DNA from: Paracoccus lutimaris
GTDB taxonomy: Bacteria; Pseudomonadota; Alphaproteobacteria; Rhodobacterales; Rhodobacteraceae
Assembly: GCF_003337565.1 (NCBI RefSeq)
Contig: NZ_QPJL01000002.1
Location: 1-64,000 of the forward strand
Direction: 5' to 3'
Length of the DNA stretch: 64,000 nucleotides
Position numbers and translations under genes: made by a program. The notes beneath the pieces are model-generated. The model saw only the letters and a program-made list of their open reading frames with translations. It ran no database searches and was not told where the DNA came from. Each line of letters begins with the position of its first letter. The stretch's first letter is position 1. Of the stretch, positions 51,924-60,401 are shown in pieces.

Positions 51924-52829
51924 TCACCCGTTTGCCAATGGCGCCGCGCGCCGGGCCTGCCGGATGCTGGCCGCCGTATAGATCGCGATGGCCGTCCAGA
52001 TCATCGCGAAGGCGATCATGTGCCAGCGCGTCACCGCCTCGCCAAAGACCGCGACGGCGCAGAGAAACTGCAGCGTCGGGTTCAGATAGAACATCAGCCC
52101 CATGGTCGTCATCTCGACCCGGCGGGCGGCATAGCTGAACAGAACCAGCGGAACTGCGGTGATGACGCCCGAGAAAACCAGCAGGAAGGTCAGCCCCGCG
52201 CCGCCCCCGAAGCTGAGCGGGGCCGTGCCGGGCAGGACCCCGGCGCCCTGCAGAATCAGCCAGATCAGCGCCAGGGGGGTCAGCAGCGCGACCTCGGCCG
52301 CGACCGAAAGGACCGGGCCCAGCGGCAGGGATTTCTTGACCACGCCGTAAAGCCCCATGGTGGTCGCCAGGGCAAGGCTGATCCAGGGCGCGACGCCCAG
52401 GCCCCAGGTCAGCAGCATGACCGCCGCCATCGCCAGCAGCACCGCCAGCCCCTGCACGCGGCTGAGCCTTTCGCGAAAGACAATAACGCCCAGAAGCACG
52501 GCAATCAGCGGATAGATGTAATAACCCAACGAGCTTTGCACGACATGGCCGGCCTGCACCGCCCAGATGAACACCCCCCAATTGGCCGAAACAAGCAATG
52601 CCGCCAGCGCGATGCGCCCCGCCCAAGGCCCGGTGATCGCCTGCCAAAGCGCGCCCAGCCGGCGCTGATAGCCAAGGATGATGAGAAACAGCGCCAAGGA
52701 CCAGATGGTGCGATGGGCCAGCACCTCAAGAACCGGGACGCCCCCCAGCGCGTGATAAAAGATCGGCGACAGGCCCCAGGTCACGCAGACCGTGATCATC
52801 GCCCAGAAGCCCTTGGTCCAATCGCTCAT
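51924..52829 (-). CDS. rarD: RarD-type EamA permease
   Basis: A 301-aa DMT transporter with about ten helices. The start MSDWTKGFWAMITVCVTWGL and the early stretch EVLAHRTIWSLALFLIIL match the RarD subfamily (chloramphenicol-sensitive protein annotation). The C-terminal repeat ends with FYLNPTLQFLCAVAVFGEAV. The ATG at 52829 was chosen over the open frame to 52880. Function in this organism unknown; RarD proteins have no established substrate. Confidence 0.88.
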   Translation of the reverse strand: MSDWTKGFWAMITVCVTWGLSPIFYHALGGVPVLEVLAHRTIWSLALFLIILGYQRRLGALWQAITGPWAGRIALAALLVSANWGVFIWAVQAGHVVQSSLGYYIYPLIAVLLGVIVFRERLSRVQGLAVLLAMAAVMLLTWGLGVAPWISLALATTMGLYGVVKKSLPLGPVLSVAAEVALLTPLALIWLILQGAGVLPGTAPLSFGGGAGLTFLLVFSGVITAVPLVLFSYAARRVEMTTMGLMFYLNPTLQFLCAVAVFGEAVTRWHMIAFAMIWTAIAIYTAASIRQARRAAPLANG

Positions 52830-52880
52830 GCCGGTCCCCGTTTTTCTGCAAGGGATGGGGCGGATTGCGGGCAAGGGCAA

Positions 52881-52961
52881 GGGGGCTCTGCCCCCACGCA
52901 GCTGCGGCCCCTTGATGGGGCCGCAGCTGCGTTCCCCCGGGATATTTCGGCATGAAAGAAA
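52881..52961 (+). repeat. Intergenic repeat, copy 3 (two palindromes plus GGATATTT tail)
   Basis: GGGGG-CTCTG-CCCCC at 52881-52895, then a perfect 16-bp inverted repeat (52896-52911 with 52917-52932, loop TTGAT), then GGATATTTCGGCATGAAAG from 52940. The tail matches copies at 34962 and 45672. It fills the gap upstream of rarD and downstream of sodB. Confidence 0.75.
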
Positions 52962-52964
52962 ACG

Positions 52965-52990
52965 AAAAAGGCCCGCGCGGGTGGCGGGCC
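52965..52990 (-). terminator. Rho-independent terminator of sodB
   Basis: GGCCCGC and GCGGGCC form a 7-bp stem with a 7-nt loop, followed by TTTTT on the minus strand, 25 nt after the sodB stop. Confidence 0.8.
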
Positions 52991-53015
52991 CTTCGGGTCG
53001 GTGTCTTGCCGGGGA

Positions 53016-53615
53016 TCAGAGGCGCGAGGCCACGTTTTCCCAGTTCACCAGATTGTTCAGGAAGTTTTCCAGATATTTCGGCCGCGCATTGCGGAAGTCG
53101 ATGTAATAGCTGTGTTCCCACACATCGCAGCCCAAGAGTGCGGTCTGGCCAAAGCAAAGCGGGTTCACGCCGTTTTCGGTCTTGGTGATCTTGAGGCTGC
53201 CGTCCTTGTCCTTGACGAGCCATGCCCAGCCTGAGCCGAACTGGCCGACGCCCGCGGCCGAGAAATCGGCCTTGAACTTGTCGACCGAGCCGAAGGATTC
53301 GGCCAGTGCCTTTTCCAGCGCACCGGGGATGGCGCCGGATTTCGGGCCCATCATTTCCCAGAACTGCGAGTGGTTCCAGTGCTGGCTGGCGTTGTTGAAG
53401 ATGCCGTTCTGTGCCACGGCGCCCGACTGGTAGGTGCCGGTGACGATGTCCTCAAGGCTCTTGCCGTCCCATTCGGTGCCGGCGACGAGTTCGTTGAGCT
53501 TGTCGACATAGGCCTTGTGGTGCTTGTCGTGGTGATATTCCAGCGTCTCTTTCGACATGCCGGCGCCCGCAAGCGCATCATGGGCATAGGGAAGATCAGG
53601 AAGCGTGAAGGCCAT
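53016..53615 (-). CDS. sodB: Superoxide dismutase, iron type
   Basis: A 199-aa dismutase converting superoxide to H2O2 and O2. Metal ligands by alignment are His28, His79, Asp164 and His168 (in DVWEHSYYID). Gln78 in NASQHWNH is at the position that marks Fe-type enzymes. No signal peptide, so cytoplasmic. A single-gene unit with its own terminator. Metal preference should be treated as inferred since some relatives are cambialistic. Confidence 0.95.
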   Translation of the reverse strand: MAFTLPDLPYAHDALAGAGMSKETLEYHHDKHHKAYVDKLNELVAGTEWDGKSLEDIVTGTYQSGAVAQNGIFNNASQHWNHSQFWEMMGPKSGAIPGALEKALAESFGSVDKFKADFSAAGVGQFGSGWAWLVKDKDGSLKITKTENGVNPLCFGQTALLGCDVWEHSYYIDFRNARPKYLENFLNNLVNWENVASRL

Positions 53616-53693
53616 TTGCGGTTTCCTTTTCCAGCGGTTTCGGATTGGTTTTCTGGCACAGGACCAGCCGGGGGGAAAGCCCCTGTCGGCGGC

Positions 53694-54173
53694 TCAACGC
53701 CTTGGAGGGCGTGCGGGTTCCGGGGCAGTTGGCCCGGGCGAGGCGCAGACGCCGCTGCCGGTCATGGTGTTGTCATAGCCCTGTGCGACCGCGCTGAGCC
53801 GCGCGCGGCCATCGGCCTTGTCCACGGTCAGGCGGTAATCCAGCCGATCGGTCCGCTGGCCATTGGCATTGCGCACCCCGGCCAAGGCCCAGCCATAGCT
53901 GCGGCTTTTGCCGTTATCGGCGGTGATCTGCGCCTGGATCGGGTGGCGGACAAGAGTTTTCAGCACCGGGTCGAAGACCTCGATCCGGCCGATATTCGGC
54001 CCCGAGGTCTGGCGCGTCAGCATCAGGAAATCAGGCACCCAGCCGGTGCCGCTTTCGTCGATCATCTGGCACATCATCACCACCGGGCGCGAATCCGTGG
54101 GGGCGGGCTGCGCAAAGAGCGGCACGGCAAGGAATGCCGTCAGCATGGCGGCGGGAACTGGGGCAAGGTGCAT
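53694..54173 (-). CDS. Small secreted protein of unknown function
   Basis: A 159-aa protein with a signal peptide (MHLAPVPAAMLTAFLAVPLF then AQ) and two cysteines that could form a disulfide (MMCQ and GVCAS). The mature part has a beta-rich pattern (GRIEVFDPVLKTLV, DRLDYRLTVDK) and a Pro/Arg-rich tail. Start at 54173; the ribosome site is weak (AAGAG). No family recognised. Lies between sodB and the sarcosine oxidase operon, separate from both. Confidence 0.7.
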   Translation of the reverse strand: MHLAPVPAAMLTAFLAVPLFAQPAPTDSRPVVMMCQMIDESGTGWVPDFLMLTRQTSGPNIGRIEVFDPVLKTLVRHPIQAQITADNGKSRSYGWALAGVRNANGQRTDRLDYRLTVDKADGRARLSAVAQGYDNTMTGSGVCASPGPTAPEPARPPRR

Positions 54174-54250
54174 GGGATCAACTCTTGGTTCTACGCCAAG
54201 ACATAGGCGCGTCCCGCCCCGCCGCAAGGCCTTGCCCTTGCCAGGGGGGT

Positions 54251-54769
54251 TCAGCGCGGCTCTAGCCCGGTGCCGGGCATGGCCGCGCCCGTCAGGATGC
54301 CCTGCAGATAATCCGCGATCGAACGGAAGCCGATCAGCACATAGCCGTCACCCTCGCGCCAGATGCCGCAGGCGGCCTGCGCGGCACGGGTGCGGCGCAA
54401 GGCGTCCACAGGCATCGCCGCAAGATCGGTGGGGCAAAGCTTCATCAGCACGTGCAGCGCGCCCACCCCCTGAATGCGAAAGGCCACGCGCATGTCACTG
54501 ACATCCAAAGCCAGCGCATGTTCGGTTGAAAGCGCATCGTTCAGCGCCGCCAGCGTATCGGCCAATTCCGCACGGGGCAGGACCAGCAGCAGCTCATCAG
54601 GTGACATCCAGCCAAGGCGGCGCGTGCCATCGCTCACCGTCATTCCCTGTGCGGGAATGGCCAGCCCCGCCGCCCCGGCGATGGCATCGCCCGCGCGCGC
54701 CAGATCGGCGCGGATCTGGATCATGCCAAGGTCATGGACCTGCGAGATATTCGCCAATGCCTCAGCCAT
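54251..54769 (-). CDS. soxG: Sarcosine oxidase gamma subunit
   Basis: A 172-aa subunit of heterotetrameric sarcosine oxidase. It is folded like part of aminomethyltransferase (GcvT), with GWMSPDELLLVLP and RVAFRIQGVGALHVLMKLCP typical of SoxG. It overlaps the end of soxA by eight bases and is the last gene of the operon. The enzyme demethylates sarcosine to glycine, feeding a C1 unit to tetrahydrofolate. Confidence 0.92.
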   Translation of the reverse strand: MAEALANISQVHDLGMIQIRADLARAGDAIAGAAGLAIPAQGMTVSDGTRRLGWMSPDELLLVLPRAELADTLAALNDALSTEHALALDVSDMRVAFRIQGVGALHVLMKLCPTDLAAMPVDALRRTRAAQAACGIWREGDGYVLIGFRSIADYLQGILTGAAMPGTGLEPR

Positions 54770-57692
54770 TCGCGCGGCTCCCTTCCTTGTCGTAAAAGAC
54801 CGGATCGACGATCCGCGCCTTGTAGCTTTCCTGCCCCTCGACGGGGAATTCCAGCACCTCGCCCATGCGTTCGGGTCCGTGCAGCACCAGCGCCATGGCG
54901 ATCGGCGCGTTCAGCGTCGGCGACATATAGGTCGAGGTGACGCGCCCCTGCGTGCGGCGCTGGCGGTTGGCGTTGACCCCATCGGCCACGGCCAGCGCGC
55001 CATCGGGCAGCACCCGCCCGTCAAGGCTTTCAAGGCCCACCAGCTTCCAGCGGTCGGGGTCGGTCATATGGCTGCGCTCTTGCGCACGCTTGCCCAGATA
55101 GTCGGGCTTTTTCTTTGAAATCGCCCAGCCAAGGCCCAGATCTTGCGGGATCACCGTGCCGTCGGTTTCATCGCCGATCATGATGAAGCCCTTTTCGGCA
55201 CGCATGACATGCATCGCCTCGGTGCCATAGGGCGTGATGCCCAGATCGGCGCCGGCGGCGTGCAGCTTTTCCCAAAGCTCAAGGCCGCGATTCGCCGGCA
55301 CCGCCACCTCGAAGCTGAGCTCGCCCGAGAAGCTGATGCGATAGACGCGGGCGGGAATGCCGGCGATTTCACCCGTCACCCAGCCCATGAAGGGCAGCGC
55401 CTCGGGCGAGACATCCATGCCGCCCAGCCGCTCCAGCAGCTCGCGCGCCTTGGGGCCGACCACGGCGACCTGCGCCCATTGTTCGGTGACATTGGCGGTA
55501 TAGACCTTCCAGTCCCACCATTCGGTCTGCAGCCAGTCCTCGAAATGGCCATGCATGCGGTCGGCGCCGCCGGTGGTGGTATGCACAAGCCAGGTGTCCT
55601 CGGACAGGCGCGCGGCGACACCATCGTCGATCAGGAAGCCGTTTTCGTTGCAGATCAGGCCATAGCGGCACTTGCCGACCGGCAGGCTGGACATCATGCC
55701 GGTATACATCATGTCGAGGAAGCGGCCCGCATCCGGCCCCTTGACGATGATCTTGCCAAGGGTCGAGGCATCCAGCGTCCCCACCCCGGCCCGCACGGCG
55801 CGGATCTCGCGCGCGACCGCGTCGGCATGGCTTTCGCCGGATTTCGGATAGCAATAGGCGCGGCGCCAATGGCCGACCGGCTCCCAATAGGCGCCCCGCG
55901 CCTCGTGCCAGCCATGCATCGGCGTCTTGCGCAAGGGCTGGAACAGATCGCCCCGCGCCTCGGCGGCGATGGTGCCAAAGGTCAGCGGCGTATAGGGCGG
56001 GCGGAAGGTCGTCGTGCCGGTCGCCGGGATCGGCTGGTTCAGCGCCCCAGACAGCACGGCAAGCCCGTTGATATTGCTGACCTTGCCCTGATCGGTCGCC
56101 ATGCCCAGCGTGGTATAGCGCTTGGTGTGCTCGACGCTCTGGTAACCCTCTTGCGCGGCCAGTTCGACATCCGAGACCTTCACGTCGTTCTGGAAATCCA
56201 GCCACATCTTGAACTTCATCTTGCGGGTCGCATGGGCGGGCATGACCCAGACCGGCATGGTCGCCGATTCCGGGGCCGCGCCGGTCGCGGCCGCCACCAG
56301 CAGATCACCCGAGGCCGCGCCCGTGCAGCTTGCCATCGCCTTGCCATCGGCGCCGGTCGGCGGGCGGTTCGGGTCGGGGGCGAAGAAGCTCTCGGTCTCG
56401 CTCCAGTTCAGCTTGCCGCCGCAATGGGACCACAGATGCACGACCGGCGACCAGCCGCCCGACATGGCGACGCAATCGGCGGCGATTTCCTCGGTCACCT
56501 CGCCCGAGCCGGATTGCGCGCAGATCTTGACGCCCTCGACGCTCTGCCCGCCCTTGACGCCGGCGATGGCGCTGCCCGTCAGGACGCGGATGCCGCGCGC
56601 GCGGGCGGCCTCGGGCAGGGCGCCCGCCGCATTGGCGCGGGCGTCGATGATGACGGGAACCGACAGCCCCGTATCCAGCGCCGCCAGCGCGGTGCGGTAA
56701 GCGTCGTCGTTATTCGTCACCACGACGATGCTGCGGCCGGCTGCGACACCGTAATCGGCGATATAGTCGCGCACGGCCGAGGCCAGCATCACGCCGGGCA
56801 CGTCATTGCCGGCAAAGCTCAGCGGGCGTTCCAGCGCGCCGGTCGCCACCACGACATGGCCCGCCCGGATGCGCCACAGCCGCTGGCGCGGAATGCCGGC
56901 ATTGGGGTCGTGATCGGCCAGCGCCTCGCGCGCCAGCAGATAGCCATGGTCGTAAAGCCCGGTCGCCATGGTATTGCGGCGCAGCGTGACATTGGGCAGG
57001 GCGCGCAGCTCGGCCAGAGCCGCGTCGATGCGCGCCAGCCCGTCGGCGTGATCGGCAGGCGTGCGGCCGCCCCAGTTCGGGGTCTGCTCGAGCACCCAGA
57101 CGGATTTGCCGGCCCGCCCGGCCTCCAGCGCCGCGCTCAGGCCCGCGATGCCGCCGCCGACGACGACCAGATCCACATGGGCGTAAGCCTGTTCATACTT
57201 GTCCGGGTCGGCCTCGGTCGGGGCCTTGCCGAGACCGGCCGAGCGGCGGATGATCGGCTCGAACACATGTTTCCAGAAGCCGCGCGGATACATGAAGGTC
57301 TTGTAGTAGAAGCCCGCCGGAAAGAAGCGGTAAAGCCAGTTGTTCACCGCACCGACATCCGCCGTCAGGCTGGGCCAGCAGTTCTGGGCCGAGGTCACCA
57401 TCCCCGCCACCAAAGGCGTCGTGGTGGCGCGCTGGTTCGGCTCGAACCGGCCGCCCTGACCAAGCCCCAGCAGGGCATTGGGTTCCTCGACCCCGCAAGA
57501 GATCGGGCCGCGCGGGCGGTGATACTTAAAGCTGCGCCCCATCAGCATCTGGCCATTGGCCAGCAGCGCCGAGGCCAGCGTATCGCCGACCAGCCCGCGC
57601 AGGTGCCGGCCGTCAAAGCGGAACGGAAGCTGATAGGCGCGGTCGATCAGGCGGCCGCCGGCGGGCAGGCGGAAGGGTCCGGTCTGGGTCAT
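54762..57692 (-). CDS. soxA: Sarcosine oxidase alpha subunit
   Basis: The 976-aa alpha subunit binds NAD and holds the folate site. Seen in order: an N-terminal 2Fe-2S-ferredoxin-like fold (about 20-100), a dinucleotide-binding motif GGGIAG at 179-184, and a C-terminal aminomethyltransferase-like domain (about 600-960, with YGTEAMHVMRAEKGFIMIGDE). Overlaps soxD by four bases and soxG by eight. Full length compared with known SoxA of about 970 residues. Confidence 0.96.
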   Translation of the reverse strand: MTQTGPFRLPAGGRLIDRAYQLPFRFDGRHLRGLVGDTLASALLANGQMLMGRSFKYHRPRGPISCGVEEPNALLGLGQGGRFEPNQRATTTPLVAGMVTSAQNCWPSLTADVGAVNNWLYRFFPAGFYYKTFMYPRGFWKHVFEPIIRRSAGLGKAPTEADPDKYEQAYAHVDLVVVGGGIAGLSAALEAGRAGKSVWVLEQTPNWGGRTPADHADGLARIDAALAELRALPNVTLRRNTMATGLYDHGYLLAREALADHDPNAGIPRQRLWRIRAGHVVVATGALERPLSFAGNDVPGVMLASAVRDYIADYGVAAGRSIVVVTNNDDAYRTALAALDTGLSVPVIIDARANAAGALPEAARARGIRVLTGSAIAGVKGGQSVEGVKICAQSGSGEVTEEIAADCVAMSGGWSPVVHLWSHCGGKLNWSETESFFAPDPNRPPTGADGKAMASCTGAASGDLLVAAATGAAPESATMPVWVMPAHATRKMKFKMWLDFQNDVKVSDVELAAQEGYQSVEHTKRYTTLGMATDQGKVSNINGLAVLSGALNQPIPATGTTTFRPPYTPLTFGTIAAEARGDLFQPLRKTPMHGWHEARGAYWEPVGHWRRAYCYPKSGESHADAVAREIRAVRAGVGTLDASTLGKIIVKGPDAGRFLDMMYTGMMSSLPVGKCRYGLICNENGFLIDDGVAARLSEDTWLVHTTTGGADRMHGHFEDWLQTEWWDWKVYTANVTEQWAQVAVVGPKARELLERLGGMDVSPEALPFMGWVTGEIAGIPARVYRISFSGELSFEVAVPANRGLELWEKLHAAGADLGITPYGTEAMHVMRAEKGFIMIGDETDGTVIPQDLGLGWAISKKKPDYLGKRAQERSHMTDPDRWKLVGLESLDGRVLPDGALAVADGVNANRQRRTQGRVTSTYMSPTLNAPIAMALVLHGPERMGEVLEFPVEGQESYKARIVDPVFYDKEGSRANG

Positions 57693-58045
57693 GCTTTCGG
57701 GCTTTCGTCAGAGGCGTTTTGGGGCCAGTCGGGCTGCCAGCCCGGACGCGCGGCCTGAATGGCGGCGACGACCTCGGCGGGCGGATGGGAATTCTGCGCC
57801 TTGTAGGTGGCAAAGACCTGCAGGGTCGCAGTGTCGCGCGCGGCCAGAAACCACTTGCCGCAGCCATAGGCATGGCGCCAGCGCTCGAAATGCACGCCCT
57901 TGGGGTTCTTGCGGGCGAACAGATAGGCCTCGAATTCGGCGTCAGTCGAGCCGGGTCCATAGCGTTTCAGATGCGCCTCGCCGCCCGGGGCCAGTTCGGT
58001 TTCCTCGGCCTTGATGCCGCAATAGGGGCAGGTCAGGGTCAGCAT
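57689..58045 (-). CDS. soxD: Sarcosine oxidase delta subunit
   Basis: A 118-aa zinc subunit; ligands are Cys6, Cys9, His58 and Cys62 (CPYC and HAYGC). The sequence RWRHAYGCGKWF is the SoxD signature. Zinc is structural in known enzymes. Overlaps soxA by four bases (ATGA) and begins five nt after the TfoX-N gene stop. Length slightly above the usual 95-100 residues, with a Pro/Ala tail. Confidence 0.95.
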   Translation of the reverse strand: MLTLTCPYCGIKAEETELAPGGEAHLKRYGPGSTDAEFEAYLFARKNPKGVHFERWRHAYGCGKWFLAARDTATLQVFATYKAQNSHPPAEVVAAIQAARPGWQPDWPQNASDESPKA

Positions 58046-58049
58046 TCGG

Positions 58050-58382
58050 TCACTCCTTCGGCGGCAGGTCGCGCACGCAGTCCAGCGCCCAGCCGGTCAG
58101 GCGGGCGCGCGTGGCGTCATCGGAAAGCTGGTCGTCATGCAGCCAGACATAGCCCGGCTTCGCCCGCCCGCCATGGGTCATGGGCGAGGTGCCCGGCAGG
58201 GCCAGCGCATCGTCATTGCGGGGTTTGCCCACGCGATACATGGCGCGGCCCTGACGGGCGGCGCAGATCATGTTGCCATGGGACAGGAAACACAGGCCGC
58301 CGAACATCGGCTTTTCGGACAGTCCAGGCAGATCACCCAGATCGTCGCGCATGACCTCTTCCAGACCGGGATCGCGGGTCAT
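58050..58382 (-). CDS. TfoX N-terminal-domain protein within the sox operon
   Basis: A 110-aa protein of the TfoX_N family, starting MTRDPGLEEVMRDDLGDLPG with the core KPMFGGLCFLSHGNMICA. TfoX/Sxy itself regulates competence in gammaproteobacteria, but the isolated N-terminal domain in Rhodobacteraceae is of unknown role. It lies immediately before soxD, five nt away on the same strand, so it should be co-transcribed with sarcosine oxidase. No DNA-binding motif is apparent. A link to sox is inferred from context alone. Confidence 0.85.
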   Translation of the reverse strand: MTRDPGLEEVMRDDLGDLPGLSEKPMFGGLCFLSHGNMICAARQGRAMYRVGKPRNDDALALPGTSPMTHGGRAKPGYVWLHDDQLSDDATRARLTGWALDCVRDLPPKE

Positions 58383-58445
58383 GGCCGCACCCCCGTCCGG
58401 GCAAGAGCCGAGGGGCGGGACGCCCCCCGGACCATTTGCATATGG

Positions 58446-58465
58446 GGACCGGCGAAAGCCGGCCC
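58446..58465 (-). promoter_or_regulatory. Hairpin between the Ala/Pro protein and the TfoX-N gene
   Basis: An 8-bp stem (one wobble) around a GAAA loop (TTTC on the transcribed minus strand) at 58446-58465. No T run follows. It could lower transcription into the downstream sox genes or protect an upstream mRNA end. Confidence 0.35.
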
Positions 58466-58475
58466 GGTCGCAGCC

Positions 58476-58808
58476 TTAGTTGGTGGCCGGAGCGGCAGGC
58501 GCGGTGCCAGCGGGCGCGGCGTCAGCCGGGGCGGCATCGGCCGGAGCAGCCGGAGCAGCGTCAGCCGGGGCGGCATCGGCAGGGGCCGTCGCGGCCGGAG
58601 CGGTCTCAGCCGCCGGAGCAGCGGGCTCGACGCTGACAGCGCCTGCGGTCGAATCGGCCGGCGCCGGCGCGGTTGCGGCGGGCGCGGCGTCGGGTGCAGG
58701 TGCCTCGTCGGGTGCGGTGCCCGAGGACACGAACCAGTAGACGATGGCAAGCACGACGACGACGGCGCCGATGATGAGCCCGAGATTGCTCTTGTTCTGT
58801 TCGGCCAT
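58476..58808 (-). CDS. Membrane-anchored Ala/Pro/Asp-rich protein
   Basis: A 110-aa protein: short polar N-terminus, one helix (about residues 9-27, LGLIIGAVVVVLAIVYWFV), then about 80 residues almost only of Ala, Pro, Asp and Glu. The tail is repetitive in protein (PADAAPADAAPA) and in DNA (39-nt period). It would be an inner-membrane protein with an extended tail, or a linker-like anchor. AAGGAG lies eight bases upstream. Situated between soxB and the TfoX-N gene. Function unknown. Confidence 0.75.
   Translation of the reverse strand: MAEQNKSNLGLIIGAVVVVLAIVYWFVSSGTAPDEAPAPDAAPAATAPAPADSTAGAVSVEPAAPAAETAPAATAPADAAPADAAPAAPADAAPADAAPAGTAPAAPATN
58521..58580 (-). repeat. 39-nt internal repeat in the Ala/Pro-rich gene
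   Basis: A 21-nt sequence, GTCAGCCGGGGCGGCATCGG plus C on the plus strand, occurs at 58521-58541 and 58560-58580, a 39-nt (13-codon) period. It underlies the Pro-Ala-Asp-Ala repeats and could vary in number between strains. Confidence 0.6.
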
Positions 58809-58909
58809 GAAGAAAACTCCTTGGTCATGGTGACACTCTCGATCAATTCACAACCAGCGAAAGAGTTTCCTCGCCCATGCAGAAATCTCGCTGCTGCATG
58901 TGCGAAATG

Positions 58910-58956
58910 GGCGGGAAGCGGCCCAAAAATCACAGTTCGCAGCAGGTTCCCGCCCG
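58910..58956. promoter_or_regulatory. 9-bp inverted repeat after soxB
   Basis: GGGCGGGAA (58910-58918) and TTCCCGCCC (58948-58956) pair perfectly across a 29-nt loop. On the minus strand it lies just past the soxB stop (58966) and before the Ala/Pro-rich gene. It may be a terminator remnant, an attenuator or a processing site. Confidence 0.35.
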
Positions 58957-58965
58957 GATGCCACA

Positions 58966-60240
58966 TCAGTGCGCCACCCCCGCGGCGACGCTTTCGTCGA
59001 TGAAACGCCCCTCGATAAAGCGGTTCAGGCCGAAATCGGCGGCCAGCGGGCCGGGCTGGCCCTTGGCCACCAGTTCCGCCATCGCCCAGCCCGAGCCGGG
59101 GATCGCCTTGAAGCCGCCGGTGCCCCAGCCGCAATTGACGAAGATATTGCCCACCGGCGTCGAGGACAGGATGGGCGAGCGGTCGCCGGTCATGTCGACG
59201 ATGCCGCCCCATTGCCGCAGCATCTTCAACCGCGACAGCATGGGGAAGGTCTCGATCAGGGCGCGGACGGTTTCCTCGACATGGTGCCACGACCCGCGCT
59301 GGGTGTAGTTGTTGAAGCCGTCGGTGCCGCCGCCGATCACCATCTCGCCCTTGTCGGATTGCGACAGATAGCCGTGGACGGTGTTGGCCATGATGACCAG
59401 ATCGCAGCAGGGCTTGATCGGCTCGCTGACCAGCGCCTGCAAGGCCAGCGATTCGATGGGCAGCCGGAATCCCGCCATCTCGGCCAGCACGGAACTGTGA
59501 CCGGCGGCGACCAGCGCCAGCTTGTCGCATTCGATCCGGCCCTTGCCGGTATTCACCGCGACGACCTTGCCGCCGGCGGTCTCGATCCCCGTGACCTCGC
59601 AATTCTGGATGATGTCCATGCCCATGGCGCTGCAGGCCCGCGCATAGCCCCAGGCCACGGCATCGTGGCGCGCGGTGCCGCCGCGCTCCTGATAAAGCCC
59701 GCCCAGAACCGGATAGCGCGGCCCGTCGATATTGATAATCGGCAGCATGTCCTTGATGCGCTTGGGGCTGACCCATTCGGTCGCCACGCCCTGCAACTGG
59801 TTGGCGATGACGGTCCGGCGATAGCCGCGCACCTCGTGTTCGGTCTGCGCCAGCATCAGAAGCCCGCGCGGGCTGAACATGATGTTGTAGTTCAGGTCCT
59901 GGGACAGGTTCTCGTAAAGCTTCAGCGCCTTGTCATAGATCGCCGCCGAGGGGTCCTGCAGGTAATTGCTGCGGATGATGGTGGTGTTGCGCCCGGTATT
60001 GCCGCCGCCCAGCCAGCCCTTTTCGATCACCGCGACATCGGTGATGCCGAAATTCCGGCCCAGATAATAGGCGGTCGCCAGACCATGCCCGCCAGCGCCG
60101 ACGATGATGACCTGATATTTCTTCTTCGGCGTCGGGCTGGTCCATGCGCGTTTCCAGCCGGTATGCAGGCGCATCGCCTCACGCGCGATGGCAAAGACGG
60201 AATAACGGCCGGTGCCGGTGCTGGGGGAAGGGGCGGACAT
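58966..60240 (-). CDS. soxB: Sarcosine oxidase beta subunit
   Basis: The 424-aa catalytic flavoprotein of heterotetrameric sarcosine oxidase. The FAD motif is GAGGHG at 48-53. His192 in GGTARHDAVAWGYA aligns with the residue that carries covalent FMN in known enzymes (inference by position). The start at 60240 follows AGAGG; the open frame to 60321 is ignored. First gene of the sox operon, divergent from ccmI. The reaction yields glycine, H2O2 and formaldehyde or methylene-tetrahydrofolate. Confidence 0.95.
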   Translation of the reverse strand: MSAPSPSTGTGRYSVFAIAREAMRLHTGWKRAWTSPTPKKKYQVIIVGAGGHGLATAYYLGRNFGITDVAVIEKGWLGGGNTGRNTTIIRSNYLQDPSAAIYDKALKLYENLSQDLNYNIMFSPRGLLMLAQTEHEVRGYRRTVIANQLQGVATEWVSPKRIKDMLPIINIDGPRYPVLGGLYQERGGTARHDAVAWGYARACSAMGMDIIQNCEVTGIETAGGKVVAVNTGKGRIECDKLALVAAGHSSVLAEMAGFRLPIESLALQALVSEPIKPCCDLVIMANTVHGYLSQSDKGEMVIGGGTDGFNNYTQRGSWHHVEETVRALIETFPMLSRLKMLRQWGGIVDMTGDRSPILSSTPVGNIFVNCGWGTGGFKAIPGSGWAMAELVAKGQPGPLAADFGLNRFIEGRFIDESVAAGVAH

Positions 60241-60373
60241 GGCGAAACCTCTTGCGACTCGGGCCCTTGCAGAGTGAAGCGCCCACGCCCTTGGGACAAG
60301 ACGCGCATGCGACGCGGCCATGGTCTGATTGCGTCACAAGCGGGCGCATATCTCCCGCATCGCCCTCGTCCAT

Positions 60374-60401
60374 TTGTCGCAGGGGTTTGACTTTTTATAT
60401 G
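60374..60401 (+). promoter_or_regulatory. Candidate promoter of ccmI-ruvX
   Basis: -35 TTGTCG (60374-60379), a 16-nt spacer, -10 TATATG (60396-60401), 45 nt before ccmI in the 206-nt gap shared with soxB. An overlapping TTGACT at 60387 has no good -10 partner. Confidence 0.4.

Noticed and set aside
52952-53188. A plus-strand frame beginning with the ATG of the repeat tail (MKENEKGPRG)
   Set aside because: The other two repeat copies do not keep the frame, and it runs through the sodB terminator and coding region.
58480-58740. Plus-strand Ala/Gly-rich frame opposite the Ala/Pro protein
   Set aside because: Mirror frame of a repetitive GCC/GGC gene, with no ribosome site.
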